Assembly (NCBI GenBank): GCA_023413135.1
Contig: JAEZQK010000088.1
Span: 1-64,000 of the forward strand
Source of the DNA: Bacillota bacterium
GTDB taxonomy: Bacteria > Bacillota > Clostridia > Christensenellales > Aristaeellaceae
Direction: 5' to 3'
DNA length: 64,000 bases
The notes beneath the pieces are model-generated. The model saw only the letters and a list, made by a program, of their open reading frames with translations. It made no database searches and had not been told where the DNA came from. The translations under genes were made by a program, and so were the position numbers. Below are positions 25,737 to 33,728 of this stretch, one piece after another (position 1 is the stretch's first letter; each line of letters starts with the position of its first letter).

Positions 25737-25766
25737 GGGAACGGCAGATGCCGCTCCCTGTTTTTT
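25737..25766 (+). terminator. Intrinsic terminator between LacI gene and holin-like gene
   Basis: GGGAACGGCA pairs with TGCCGCTCCC, followed by TGTTTTTT on the plus strand. In the other direction a TTTTT lies a few bases beyond the stem, so it may also end the convergent membrane-protein transcript. The rest of 25498-25736 shows no gene. Confidence 0.8.
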
Positions 25767-25769
25767 GCG

Positions 25770-26219
25770 TTATCCATCCATACCGGCCGGCTCCTGTGCC
25801 TTTTCATTCAGTGCGGCCTTCCTTGCCTCCACATTTCCAATGGCCTTGTTGTACACTTCCTTGGCTACTACCGCCACCAGGAAGGCATATGCGATGCATT
25901 TGGGGATGTACGCCCATGTGAAGCTGTTCAGCCCATACAGCAGGAATTGCGCCAATACCTGCGCGATCACGGCCACCGCATACACGATGTACTCTGTCCG
26001 GACCTTACCAATCTTTATGTCGATGGGCAGCTTGATGAACTGCACCACCAGCACCACAAAAGTTACCTGTCCGGCAAAGGCGGCAAACTCCTCGGGCTTT
26101 AAGTAATCCGTGACGTTCGTTCCGATGGCGCCGGCCGTCTCCGCCAGCACAAGCAGCGGATAGCATACGCACGCAAGAAGCAGGCAAAGAAACAATGCCT
26201 TGATAAGAGTCCGTTTCAT
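25770..26219 (-). CDS. Small membrane protein, holin-like, function unknown
   Basis: A 149-residue hydrophobic protein: an N-terminal signal or membrane helix (LIKALFLCLLLACVCYPLLVLA), then three further helices near 48-65, 78-98 and 105-125, and a charged C-terminal tail. Short length, repeated helices and charged tail recall phage holins, but no lysin or phage gene is near and I do not recognise a specific family. GGGAGTGGT precedes ATG. It stands alone, convergent with the LacI gene. Confidence 0.5.
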   Translation of the reverse strand: MKRTLIKALFLCLLLACVCYPLLVLAETAGAIGTNVTDYLKPEEFAAFAGQVTFVVLVVQFIKLPIDIKIGKVRTEYIVYAVAVIAQVLAQFLLYGLNSFTWAYIPKCIAYAFLVAVVAKEVYNKAIGNVEARKAALNEKAQEPAGMDG

Positions 26220-26511
26220 TCATACCACTCCCGTTTGTTTTTATTCGCCCATGGGCATGTTTTCCTTCATATAAGGATATTCAGTTATTTGCAATGTAGC
26301 ACCGGTACATCCGTATGGAGTTTGTTGCTGCCTCTGCCGGGACATTGCCAGCCGGGTGGGGCACCAACTTTCTCTATACGGCGTGGGGGCGATTATCAAT
26401 CGCCCGTTTGCACCGGTGATCAATATGCTAGGGTATTCATGATGCAAGATGGCATTGATGTGCCTTTCGCTTGGAAATACGGAGGGCGCATCTTATTTTT
26501 TCATCTCCCTC
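26220..26511. other. Intergenic stretch with one short palindromic repeat
   Basis: It holds a copy of the GGGCGATT...AATCGCCC palindrome at 26381-26407 (with a G in place of A in the GTAGG lead) and no supported gene. Confidence 0.6.
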
Positions 26512-26540
26512 TTGACAAAGGGGAAGGGGGATAGTATGAT
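26512..26540 (+). promoter_or_regulatory. Promoter of the amino-acid ABC operon
   Basis: TTGACA (26512-26517) and TATGAT (26535-26540) are 17 bases apart. Transcription would start near 26547, giving a leader of about 210 bases before the binding protein. Confidence 0.85.
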
Positions 26541-26610
26541 AGGCACAATCCAATTCCATATAAAACATATAGGAATTAGGAAATTCAGGTACCGGACGGT
26601 ATGAACGGGA

Positions 26611-26644
26611 AGGGTGGTAACAAGATGCGCACGCCTGTCACCCT
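26611..26644 (+). promoter_or_regulatory. Hairpin in the long leader of the amino-acid ABC operon
   Basis: AGGGTG (26611-26616) pairs with CACCCT (26639-26644), and further pairing is possible inside. I recognise no known riboswitch or T-box: the leader is too short for a T-box stem I and lacks a terminator. It may still be a structured control region. Confidence 0.35.
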
Positions 26645-26759
26645 GGAAAAACGGGAGAAACGTGATCGCTTCGGCTTGCGAATGTGCCGGCAAATGTGTT
26701 GTTGCTGTTGAAGCGCTATATGGGTCCCAACAATATATGAATTATAAGGAGAGACTTCC

Positions 26760-27590
26760 ATGAAGCATTTGCAAAAAATATTCGCCCTTTTGCTGGCAGC
26801 CGCCCTGACGCTGTCCGTTTCCGCCGCGTTTGCCCAAGAACCCAAAGTGGTATCCGTGGGTACCGAGGCCGCGTATCCTCCCTTCAACTACACCACGGAA
26901 GATGGTGAGATCGACGGGTATGACGTGGCCGTGATCCGCGCCATCGATGAACTGATCCCCGAAGTTACATTTGAGTTCGTGCCCACCGCCTGGGATTCCA
27001 TCTTTGTGGCGCTGGAATCCGGCAAGTTTGACCTGATCGCCAACCAGATCAATAAGAACCCCGCCCGTGAGGAAAAGTACCAGTTCTCCGAGCTGCCCTA
27101 TTCCTTTGCCGGCAACTCCATCATCTTCAAGGCCGGACGCACCGACTTGGGGGGCATTACCGACCTGCACGGCAAGACCGTGGCCGCCGGCGTCGGCAGC
27201 TACAACACCACCTGGCTGGAAGAATACAATGCCAAGAATGGAAACCCCATCAACATCTCCTATACGGAAGGCAATATCTCCCTGGTTCTGCAGGACATCG
27301 TCACCGGCCGGGTAGATGCCACCATCAATAGCGAAGTCACCACCAAGCTGATTGCCGATGAATTGAAGCTGGACCTGGAATATACTCTGATCGACGATAC
27401 CGGCATCACCGAGCAGTACCTGCTCTTCTCCAAGAGCGAGACAAGCAACGAAATCAAGCCCCTGGTGGATGCGGCCTTGAAGACGCTAGTTGAAAACGGT
27501 ACCCTTGGCGAATTGTCTACAAAGTATCTGGGCGCGGATTATTCCACCTTGGAATCCGTACAGGCCATCCTGGATGCACAGAAGAAGTAA
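26760..27590 (+). CDS. Polar amino-acid ABC transporter substrate-binding protein
   Basis: A 276-residue family 3 solute-binding protein. The signal peptide (MKHLQKIFALLLAAALTLSV) is cleaved at AFAQE, with no lipobox. SVGTEAAYPPFNYTTEDGEIDGYDVAV is the family signature, followed by FDLIANQINKNPAREEKYQFS. The spacing resembles cystine/glutamine binders, but the ligand is not certain. AAGGAG precedes ATG. It leads an operon with permease and ATPase; the downstream hairpin at 27613 probably allows higher expression of this gene. Confidence 0.92.
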   Translation: MKHLQKIFALLLAAALTLSVSAAFAQEPKVVSVGTEAAYPPFNYTTEDGEIDGYDVAVIRAIDELIPEVTFEFVPTAWDSIFVALESGKFDLIANQINKNPAREEKYQFSELPYSFAGNSIIFKAGRTDLGGITDLHGKTVAAGVGSYNTTWLEEYNAKNGNPINISYTEGNISLVLQDIVTGRVDATINSEVTTKLIADELKLDLEYTLIDDTGITEQYLLFSKSETSNEIKPLVDAALKTLVENGTLGELSTKYLGADYSTLESVQAILDAQKK

Positions 27591-27612
27591 TCAAAAAAGC
27601 CATCGGTTTCAT

Positions 27613-27642
27613 CCGGGCAGGAAGATATTGTTTCCTGCCCGG
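27613..27642 (+). terminator. Intercistronic hairpin after the binding-protein gene
   Basis: CCGGGCAGGAA pairs exactly with TTCCTGCCCGG around eight bases, then TTTGG. It is a partial terminator or mRNA-stabilising stem between binding protein and permease. Confidence 0.75.
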
Positions 27643-27676
27643 TTTGGTGTATTAATCCTTCGTAAGGTGGGTTGTC

Positions 27677-28393
27677 ATGGGGAATATATTTGATCCTAAA
27701 TACATGCTGTCCACGGTTCCGCAAATCCTGCCCTATCTGCCGCTGACGTTGGGGCTTGCTTTTTTGTCTGCGGGGCTGGGGCTCATCCTCGGTTTTCTGG
27801 TGGCTTTGGCGCGCTATTTCCGCGTGCGGGTGCTCTCGCCCCTGTGCAAGGTATATGTATCCTTCATCCGGGGCACGCCCATGCTGGTGCAGCTTTTTCT
27901 GGTCTATTACGGCATCCCCATTTTGCTGGAGGGCATCAATGCCAGTTGGGGTACATCCTTTAACGTTAACGGCATCCCAAGGCTGGTGTTCGCGGCGGTG
28001 GCGTTTTCCCTAAACTGCGGGGCATACATGTCCGAAACCATCCGCAGCGCCATGCTATCGGTGGACGCGGGGCAAATGGAGGCCTGCTACAGCGTGAACA
28101 TGACCACAAGGCAGGCCATGGTCCGCATCATCCTTCCCCAGGCGTTTACCGTGGCGCTGCCGCCCCTGGGCAACAGCCTGATTTCCATGGTAAAGGAAAC
28201 CTCCCTGGCCTTCAGCATCTCGGTGGTGGATATGATGGCCCAGGCCAAATTGGTGGGTTCCCGGTCCTTCCGCTTTTTTGAGGTGTACGTGGTAGTCTCC
28301 TTCCTGTATTGGGGGATATGCATCCTCATCGAGCAGGCGTTGGCCCAGATTGAAAAGCGGATGCGCCGCTATGAAAGGAGGCTGGTGAAATGA
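27677..28393 (+). CDS. Polar amino-acid ABC transporter permease
   Basis: 238 residues, five membrane helices, with the HisM/GlnP pattern FIRGTPMLVQLFLVYYGIP near 62-80 and the EAA-type loop SVDAGQMEACYSVNMTTRQAMVRIILPQA at about 130-158. A single permease gene implies a homodimeric pore. The ribosome site is AAGGTGG, and it overlaps the ATPase gene by four bases. Confidence 0.92.
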   Translation: MGNIFDPKYMLSTVPQILPYLPLTLGLAFLSAGLGLILGFLVALARYFRVRVLSPLCKVYVSFIRGTPMLVQLFLVYYGIPILLEGINASWGTSFNVNGIPRLVFAAVAFSLNCGAYMSETIRSAMLSVDAGQMEACYSVNMTTRQAMVRIILPQAFTVALPPLGNSLISMVKETSLAFSISVVDMMAQAKLVGSRSFRFFEVYVVVSFLYWGICILIEQALAQIEKRMRRYERRLVK

Positions 28394-29133
28394 TTGAGGT
28401 GCACGGCTTAAAAAAAGCCTACGGGCAGGTGAAGGTGCTGCGCGGCATCGACCTGAACATTGAAAAGGGCGAAGTGGTCACCCTCATCGGCCCCAGCGGC
28501 GCCGGAAAGACCACGCTTTTACGCATGCTCAACTGGCTGGAAAAGCCCGACGCCGGGGAGATCACACTGGCCGGGCAAACAATACATGCCGGCAAGGCCA
28601 CGAAGAAGGATATATTGAACCTTCGGGCTCAAAGTGCCATGGTGTTCCAGCATTACAACCTGTTCCGCAACAAAACGGCCTTGGAAAACGTGACGGAAAG
28701 CCTGATCCAGGTGAAGAAGCTCTCCCGGAAGCAGGCGGAGGAAATTGGGCTGGGGCTCTTAAGCCGGGTGGGCCTAAGCGACAAGCGCGATGAATACCCC
28801 TCAAGGCTGTCCGGCGGGCAGCAGCAGCGGGTCGGCATCGCCAGGGCCCTGGCGGTGGAGCCCAAGGTGATGCTCTTTGACGAGCCCACCAGCGCCCTGG
28901 ACCCGGAATGGGTAGGTGAGGTGCTGGCTGTGATGAACCGGATCGCCGCTGAGGGCATGACGATGGTAGTGGTTTCCCATGAAATGCGCTTTGTGCGCAG
29001 CGTGGCCAGCAGGGTATTGTTCCTGGATGAAGGTCTGATCCTGGAGGACGGCCCGCCGGCTGAGATTTTTGAGCACCCTCAAAAGGAGCGCACAAGGCAG
29101 TTTTTATCCCAGGCGAACCTTACCAAAATATAA
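28390..29133 (+). CDS. Polar amino-acid ABC transporter ATP-binding protein
   Basis: 247 residues of the GlnQ/HisP type: Walker A GPSGAGKTT (about 35-43), signature LSGGQQQRVGIARAL (about 138-152), Walker B VMLFDEPTSALDPE (about 160-173) and H-loop VSHEMRF (about 198). ATGA overlap with the permease. It completes a standard three-gene uptake operon. Confidence 0.94.
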   Translation: MIEVHGLKKAYGQVKVLRGIDLNIEKGEVVTLIGPSGAGKTTLLRMLNWLEKPDAGEITLAGQTIHAGKATKKDILNLRAQSAMVFQHYNLFRNKTALENVTESLIQVKKLSRKQAEEIGLGLLSRVGLSDKRDEYPSRLSGGQQQRVGIARALAVEPKVMLFDEPTSALDPEWVGEVLAVMNRIAAEGMTMVVVSHEMRFVRSVASRVLFLDEGLILEDGPPAEIFEHPQKERTRQFLSQANLTKI

Positions 29134-29195
29134 CTGGCATGATATTGGCATCTATATACGTTCCATCTTTAATACCGTTAAGGAGGTACACTGTT

Positions 29196-30287
29196 ATGCG
29201 GTCAAAATCATTTTGGCTTCTATTATGCCTGATCCTTCTATGTATTTTTATCCCATACTCGGCGCTGGCTTCCCTCCGCGTCACTTTCTTTGGTACGGAG
29301 GCGGGCGGAACCGCGCTTTTGCAGGCCGATGGGCAAACCATGCTGTTAGGCGCGGGGGCGGAGGCTGACACAGATGTGCTTTTAACCGATCTTGCCGATT
29401 TCGATATACAGAAGATCGACTTGTTGGCAAGTACCCAGCTTAAGGAGGATTACATCGGCGGAATAGGTGCTGTGCTGGACAAGTATGAAACCGGTACCCT
29501 GTGGCTGCCGGGGGAGCAAACGGATGATCAAGCGCTTGCGGATATACAGGCCTCCGGAGCAAAGGTTGTCACGCCCGTGCCGGGCGACCGGATGGATGTG
29601 GGAAACGCAAAGATAACCGTTGTAAAGCCAAGCGGCCAGTCGGAGGGGGCTGCGCCTTATCTTGCGCTGCGCGTGGAATATGGGGAGCATGTCTTCCTGT
29701 TCCTGCCGGATGCTGGCGCTTTGGGTGAAGGCGTTTTGCCTGAAAGCGGGACGGAGCTTCATGCCGATGTGCTGAGCGCAGGCGGCGTTCTTCCCCAGGC
29801 GATTTTGGATAATGTATCGCCCTTGTGGGCGGTCATAAGCGGGGAAGCTCAAGCAGATGCGCTTACAAGCCTTTCGGATTCCGGTATCCAGATATTGCAA
29901 CCCTCAAAGAACGGGATCGTCACCTTTACATCCGATGGCACCGCGATTCAAGCGGAACATGAGGCCTCGGGAGTGGTGATTCAAACCAGCGTCAATATGC
30001 GAAAGGAAGCATCCACAAAGGCCGGCAGGGCGGCCACGCTTTCCAAGGGAACCGTGGTTAGCATTCTTGGCACGGTAGAAGGTTCCGAAGGCATGTGGTA
30101 TCATGTGGAGGCGGGCGGCAAGGTGGGTTTTGTACGGGGCGATCTGATTGATGAGATTTCCAATGAAGAGGCGGAGAAGCTTTTGGCGGAGGCAACGCCC
30201 AAGCCCAAAAGATCAAACAGCGGCTCAAAGAACAGCGGTGCCGGGGATGATACCCAGGAGGAGGAGGCGCCTGCGGAATGCCATTGA
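29196..30287 (+). CDS. Secreted protein with degenerate metallo-beta-lactamase-like domain and SH3 domain
   Basis: A 363-residue exported protein. After a signal peptide (MRSKSFWLLLCLILLCIFIP...SALA), residues about 25-240 follow the outline of ComEC-type metallo-beta-lactamase domains. The metal-binding HxHxDH motif is replaced by STQLKEDYIGG, so a dinuclear metal site is unlikely. A bacterial SH3 domain follows at about 262-325 (TSVNMRKEASTKAGRAATLS and GKVGFVRGDLI), then a charged Ser/Lys/Glu-rich tail. It may bind cell-wall peptides. AAGGAGG fixes the start at 29196. It sits 62 bases after the amino-acid ABC operon. Confidence 0.7.
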   Translation: MRSKSFWLLLCLILLCIFIPYSALASLRVTFFGTEAGGTALLQADGQTMLLGAGAEADTDVLLTDLADFDIQKIDLLASTQLKEDYIGGIGAVLDKYETGTLWLPGEQTDDQALADIQASGAKVVTPVPGDRMDVGNAKITVVKPSGQSEGAAPYLALRVEYGEHVFLFLPDAGALGEGVLPESGTELHADVLSAGGVLPQAILDNVSPLWAVISGEAQADALTSLSDSGIQILQPSKNGIVTFTSDGTAIQAEHEASGVVIQTSVNMRKEASTKAGRAATLSKGTVVSILGTVEGSEGMWYHVEAGGKVGFVRGDLIDEISNEEAEKLLAEATPKPKRSNSGSKNSGAGDDTQEEEAPAECH

Positions 30288-30375
30288 TCCCAAGGGACAT
30301 TCCCTGTGCGCACCATTTTACCCCTTCCATCGCCTTTTAAAATCGGCTTCACATGCAGGATATTTTCCACAATCG

Positions 30376-30407
30376 CGGCCGCATCTGAGATGCGGCCGAT
30401 CTTTTTT
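30376..30407 (+). terminator. Intrinsic terminator after the SH3 protein gene
   Basis: CGGCCGCAT pairs with ATGCGGCCG around CTGAG and is followed by ATCTTTTTTG. Strong rho-independent terminator. Confidence 0.9.
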
Positions 30408-30490
30408 GACTTAAGGAAAGGTTTGCGGATGTGCCGGTACAGGCCGTTCAGGATCATCAAGTGTTCAGTTCTACCCTTTTTAGTATTTTT

Positions 30491-30696
30491 AGTGTTTTTA
30501 GTGTTTTTAGTGGAGGTGCATATGTTTGATGTGATATTATATAATCTATATAGAAAGGATTAGAATAATAATTATATTATATAATTAATATAATACCGTT
30601 TTTGGTGCTATGCTTGGGTTTTGAAACAGTGTGTGTATGATTTTCTGCCTTCTGCATATAAATATATGCCGGTACACTATAAACACTAAAAACACC
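30491..30696. repeat. AT-rich region bounded by a 22-bp inverted repeat
   Basis: The left arm 30491-30512 consists of AGTGTTTTT iterations. The right arm 30675-30696 is its inverse (CACTATAAACACTAAAAACA...), 20 of 22 bases matching. The 160 bases between are very AT-rich (TATATTATATAATTAATATA). There is no gene from 30288 to 30834 apart from this and the terminator. It could be a recombination scar, a replication or partition site, or a decayed mobile-element end. Confidence 0.6.
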
Positions 30697-30834
30697 AAAA
30701 ACAAGAATCTTCCAATGCAGCCTTTCACGGTTTCCATTGCTGCCGATAACCTCGCGCCTGTGTAGGGAGGGCCTTCATTGTTCCACCTGCGCTTGACTCA
30801 CATGTGTTCTTATCCTGTATAAGTGATAATATGT

Positions 30835-31749
30835 TCACAACTTTTTTATATAGCATGATTCCCAACGGTCATATAGATAAACAATCAGGTATGGCATCAT
30901 ATACCGAATGATGGTAAAGTAACTATTCCAATGTTTATATTGCAACAATCCTGACCAATGCATCCATGAGGCAAAAATGCTTGAACTTACTCCCAGCCCC
31001 AAAAACAGGATGATTCTATATTTTTTCGGAATCTTTTTTATAAGAACAGCAGCAGTTGCTCCCATTATTGTAGCCAGAATCATTGCTATAAACCGATCGT
31101 TTGCGGTTTCATTCGTGAAAATATAAGGTTTGTATTGATATAAGCGCATGGCTCCTCCCAATATTGCTCCTGGCCACTCAGAAATAACGTAAATGGCGCA
31201 AAGAAGTCGAAACCTATATGAAACCGGTGGCGTATAGTCGATAAATCGCGCTGAGAAACAGGCCAATACTCTAAGTGTTAAGAAGGCAAGGACAGCAGTT
31301 GTCCAATAAAACCAGTAATGATATACCATGAAACCAAGTTTTACATAGACGAATTCTATGATTCCCAGCATGAATGCAAAAATGAAACTTAAAATCCATG
31401 GATGATGATGCCGTGCTGTATAATAACAAAAAACTATTGCAATAAGAGGAAATATTAACCCATCTGAAAAAATAATTCCCAGATAGTGCCCGACGTCCAG
31501 ATTACTTAATAAATGAACCTCAAGATCGTAGAAATGAAACCAGTATCCACAGGGGACATCACCAAAATCAACAACAAAAACAGTGACAAAATAAATGCTG
31601 AGTATAGTATGCCACGTCATGCATCCTTTCCTGATTACGTAAATGGCCCAAATCAAGAAGATAACCAGTGTGACAAGGTAAAGCAAATTCCTGCCTCTTT
31701 TCAATGATTGCAATGATGCCCTGACCCAGCCACATTCTGCACGTGTCAT
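30835..31749 (-). CDS. Multi-pass membrane protein (possibly CBO0543-like), function unknown
   Basis: A hydrophobic protein of about 304 residues with roughly eight membrane helices (for example LLYLVTLVIFLIWAIYVI and ILSIYFVTVFVVDFGDVPCGYWFHFY). It resembles small CBO0543-type membrane proteins of Firmicutes, but weakly. The N-terminus is uncertain: the frame is open to 31818, next to a group II intron remnant. ATG 31749 is possible. ATG 31620 has the best ribosome site (AGGAAAGG) but would drop the first hydrophobic helix. Base composition is more AT-rich than its neighbours, suggesting separate origin. Confidence 0.5.
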   Translation of the reverse strand: MTRAECGWVRASLQSLKRGRNLLYLVTLVIFLIWAIYVIRKGCMTWHTILSIYFVTVFVVDFGDVPCGYWFHFYDLEVHLLSNLDVGHYLGIIFSDGLIFPLIAIVFCYYTARHHHPWILSFIFAFMLGIIEFVYVKLGFMVYHYWFYWTTAVLAFLTLRVLACFSARFIDYTPPVSYRFRLLCAIYVISEWPGAILGGAMRLYQYKPYIFTNETANDRFIAMILATIMGATAAVLIKKIPKKYRIILFLGLGVSSSIFASWMHWSGLLQYKHWNSYFTIIRYMMPYLIVYLYDRWESCYIKKL

Positions 31750-31825
31750 TAACGAACGAATACCTCGTAGCCCTCGGATATGACGACAAATCCAAACGCT
31801 CCGAGGCACTGCACACAACCTATTG

Positions 31826-31902
31826 AACCGCCGTGTACTAAGCGGTACGCACGGTGGTGTGAGAGGCCGGCTGGCCGTTAGGCGGCCAGCCTCCTACTCG
31901 GT
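31826..31902 (+). mobile_element. 3' end of a group II intron (domains V and VI), remnant
   Basis: ACCGCCGTG...CACGGTGGT (31827-31858, with GTAC inside) has the form of the catalytic domain V hairpin. GTGAGAGGCCGG and a GC-rich stem (CTGGCCG/CGGCCAG) follow, then CCTCCTACTCGG, the usual domain VI and 3' end of bacterial group II introns. No reverse transcriptase or 5' part lies upstream; the opposite strand holds the membrane-protein gene. It is therefore a truncated insertion scar at the left edge of the copper island. Confidence 0.7.
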
Positions 31903-31908
31903 TATTCT

Positions 31909-32292
31909 TCACGCATAAGCCGGGTGAGCACCCGTACCGGCCGGCTTGCCTTGCGCCATCATCCTGCATTCATTGGCGCATGCCTTGCATTCGTTTGCGC
32001 ATTTTACACAATGATCATCCTTGAACATCTGGCAGTCCTGCGCGCACTTGTCGCAGATTGTTGCGCACAGTGTGCAAAGCTCCTTCGCGTGTTGCGCGTC
32101 CATCGCCATGAACCCGCTTGCTTCCGTGCAGATACAGGCACATTCCATTAGCATGCTGATGCATTGCTTTCTTGCCTTTACATCCGGCTCGTTCAGGCAC
32201 ATTCCGACGCATTCGTGGCATGCTTGCGCGCAGCGGGTGCAGGCGTCGATACATTTTTGGTATTTGTCAGTCGTATGAGTTACGATCCCCAT
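31909..32292 (-). CDS. Four-helix-bundle copper-storage-type protein (Csp/DUF326)
   Basis: A 127-residue cytosolic protein with about 17 cysteines spaced as C-x2/3-C on helices (YQKCIDACTRCAQACHECVG, CISMLMECACICTE, CTLCATICDKCAQDC, CVKCANECKACANEC). This is the pattern of copper storage proteins, whose four-helix bundles hold many Cu(I) ions on inward-facing thiols. There is no signal peptide, so it corresponds to the cytosolic Csp3-like type. The ribosome site is AAGGAGG. It is the last gene of the minus-strand copper cluster and has its own 170-base upstream gap with a terminator of the preceding gene. Confidence 0.85.
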   Translation of the reverse strand: MGIVTHTTDKYQKCIDACTRCAQACHECVGMCLNEPDVKARKQCISMLMECACICTEASGFMAMDAQHAKELCTLCATICDKCAQDCQMFKDDHCVKCANECKACANECRMMAQGKPAGTGAHPAYA

Positions 32293-32370
32293 GATAACAA
32301 CCTCCTTTTTGAGTCCCTTTTATTTTTTCAGGATTGCTTTCCGTTCATTCGTTCATGCCTATAAATTAGG

Positions 32371-32415
32371 AAAAAATAAGCCGTGCTTAAGACAAAGTCT
32401 CAAACACGGCTTATT
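32371..32415 (-). terminator. Terminator of the minus-strand Met-rich gene cluster
   Basis: AATAAGCCGTG (32375-32385) pairs with CACGGCTTATT (32405-32415); on the minus strand it is followed by TTTTTT. The Csp gene downstream thus needs its own promoter or read-through. Confidence 0.85.
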
Positions 32416-32464
32416 CGATCTTTTATTGATCGCAGGGAACCTATTTGCAGGAACTTCAGTACCT

Positions 32465-33355
32465 TTACATCATAGGCATACCCATGCTGCTGTTTTGCTG
32501 CTGCATGTTGTTCATCATGCTCATCATGTCGTCCATCATGCCCATCATGTTATCCATCATGCCGCCCATGTTGTTCATGCCATTCATGTTGTTCATGCCG
32601 CCCATGTTGTTCATGCCATTCATGTTGCCGGAACCATACATATTGTTCATGCCGTTCATATTGTTCGAACCGTTCATCATGCCCATCATGGTATCCATTT
32701 TGGCCATCATGTCATTCATCATGCTCTGCATGTTGTTAGAACCGCCCATGTTGTTCATGCCGTTATTCATGCCGTTCATGTTGTTTGAGCTGTTCATCAT
32801 GCTCATCATGGAATCCATTTTGGTCATCATGTCATCCATCATGCTGCCCATGCCATTCATGCCGTATTGCTGCTGCATTTGGGCCATCTGCTGCTGCATC
32901 TGGTTGAGCTGCTGCTGATAGGTATTATTCCCGTACATCGCGCCCTGCATTTGCACATTCCCCATGGGGGTATACACGTTCATGCCGCCTTGCGCCTGTA
33001 CGGCCTGATGATTGTTGTTATTGCCGCCGGCTGCATGTGTTGCATTGTTGTTCCTGGCATACATGAATCCCATGAAGACTACGCTTACCAGCAGGCCGGC
33101 CAGAGAAAACGCCGCTAGATTCAGCCATCCGTTTCTTTTCATGAAAAGACCTCCATTCTGTTTTATAGGCGTCTCCACCATCCCGGTGGATGATTTTGAT
33201 ACAATTTCGGTTTTCTTTTTGCCGGGTTCATCTTTGGGGGCTTTTCGCTCCATGAGGAAAGAAATAAACCGCCAAATTGCGAACCCTGTTCCCAAGACCA
33301 GAAGGATCAACAATACCAGCATATAGATCTGGCTGATAGATCCCAAAGCATTCAC
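32465..33355 (-). CDS. Methionine/asparagine/glycine-rich membrane protein, probable copper-binding
   Basis: A 296-residue protein with two membrane helices (about 10-33 and 78-99) and a C-terminal half made of MNGMNN, NNMGG and SMMDDMM units. By my count more than 50 of the last 170 residues are methionine; Asn, Gly and Gln make up most of the rest. Met-rich tracts bind Cu(I) in periplasmic and eukaryotic copper carriers, and the gene is inside a copper cluster, so a surface Cu(I) sponge or conduit is inferred. The start is GTG. An internal ATG at 33142 with GGAGGT seven bases upstream would give a 225-residue form with one helix. Confidence 0.65.
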   Translation of the reverse strand: MNALGSISQIYMLVLLILLVLGTGFAIWRFISFLMERKAPKDEPGKKKTEIVSKSSTGMVETPIKQNGGLFMKRNGWLNLAAFSLAGLLVSVVFMGFMYARNNNATHAAGGNNNNHQAVQAQGGMNVYTPMGNVQMQGAMYGNNTYQQQLNQMQQQMAQMQQQYGMNGMGSMMDDMMTKMDSMMSMMNSSNNMNGMNNGMNNMGGSNNMQSMMNDMMAKMDTMMGMMNGSNNMNGMNNMYGSGNMNGMNNMGGMNNMNGMNNMGGMMDNMMGMMDDMMSMMNNMQQQNSSMGMPMM

Positions 33356-33377
33356 GATAGACCATCCCTTCTACTTG

Positions 33378-33728
33378 CTACTTGAACCAAACAATTGCCA
33401 ACACGATGGCGCCTCCCAGGATAAGCGGCAACAGCAGGAAGACGATTGCGGTTGTCCAGAAATTGACTGCACGCATCATGGCCGGTGCATCTTCATGATG
33501 GTTTTCAGCTTCTCCCGTCTGATGCTCTGAAGGAATGCTGTTTACGAAAAAATCATATATAGTAAGATTATTCGTATGCATTTCCGTCATCATTTTTCCC
33601 ATGCTGTCCGTCATCATCTGTGCCTTTGGCGCTTGCGGACCGCTCCACAGAAACATCAGCGTAATCAGCGTAAGGCCCATAAACCCGAGAGACAATCGCC
33701 AGAAATTCAGCTTTTTCTTGTCGAACAT
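33378..33728 (-). CDS. Small two-helix Met-rich membrane protein A
   Basis: 116 residues: N-terminal helix (LSLGFMGLTLITLMFLW), an outer loop with a methionine cluster (AQMMTDSMGKMMTEMHTNN) and the His pair ENHHED, then a C-terminal helix (TAIVFLLLPLILGGAIVLAIVWF). The loop sequence GPQAPKAQMMTDSMGKMM is similar to GPTQSEVMLFMESMMSAM in the next protein, suggesting paralogy. Its start overlaps the upstream gene's end by 22 bases, with AGGGGG as ribosome site. Met and His in the loop fit copper binding; no known family recognised. Confidence 0.6.
   Translation of the reverse strand: MFDKKKLNFWRLSLGFMGLTLITLMFLWSGPQAPKAQMMTDSMGKMMTEMHTNNLTIYDFFVNSIPSEHQTGEAENHHEDAPAMMRAVNFWTTAIVFLLLPLILGGAIVLAIVWFK

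Noticed and set aside
25770..26219. Prophage remnant based on the holin-like protein
   Set aside because: No other phage gene, integrase or attachment site is visible nearby; resemblance rests on size and helices only.
26600..26650. T-box riboswitch
   Set aside because: GGGTGGTAAC recalls the T-box sequence, but the expected stem I, specifier loop and terminator cannot be placed between the promoter and this point.
32291..32788. Histidine-rich open frame (HHAHHVVHHAHHVIHH) on the plus strand
   Set aside because: It is the antisense reading of the Met/Asn repeats of the 32465-33355 gene: CAT codons arise from ATG. The Met-rich frame has proper starts, membrane helices and operon context.
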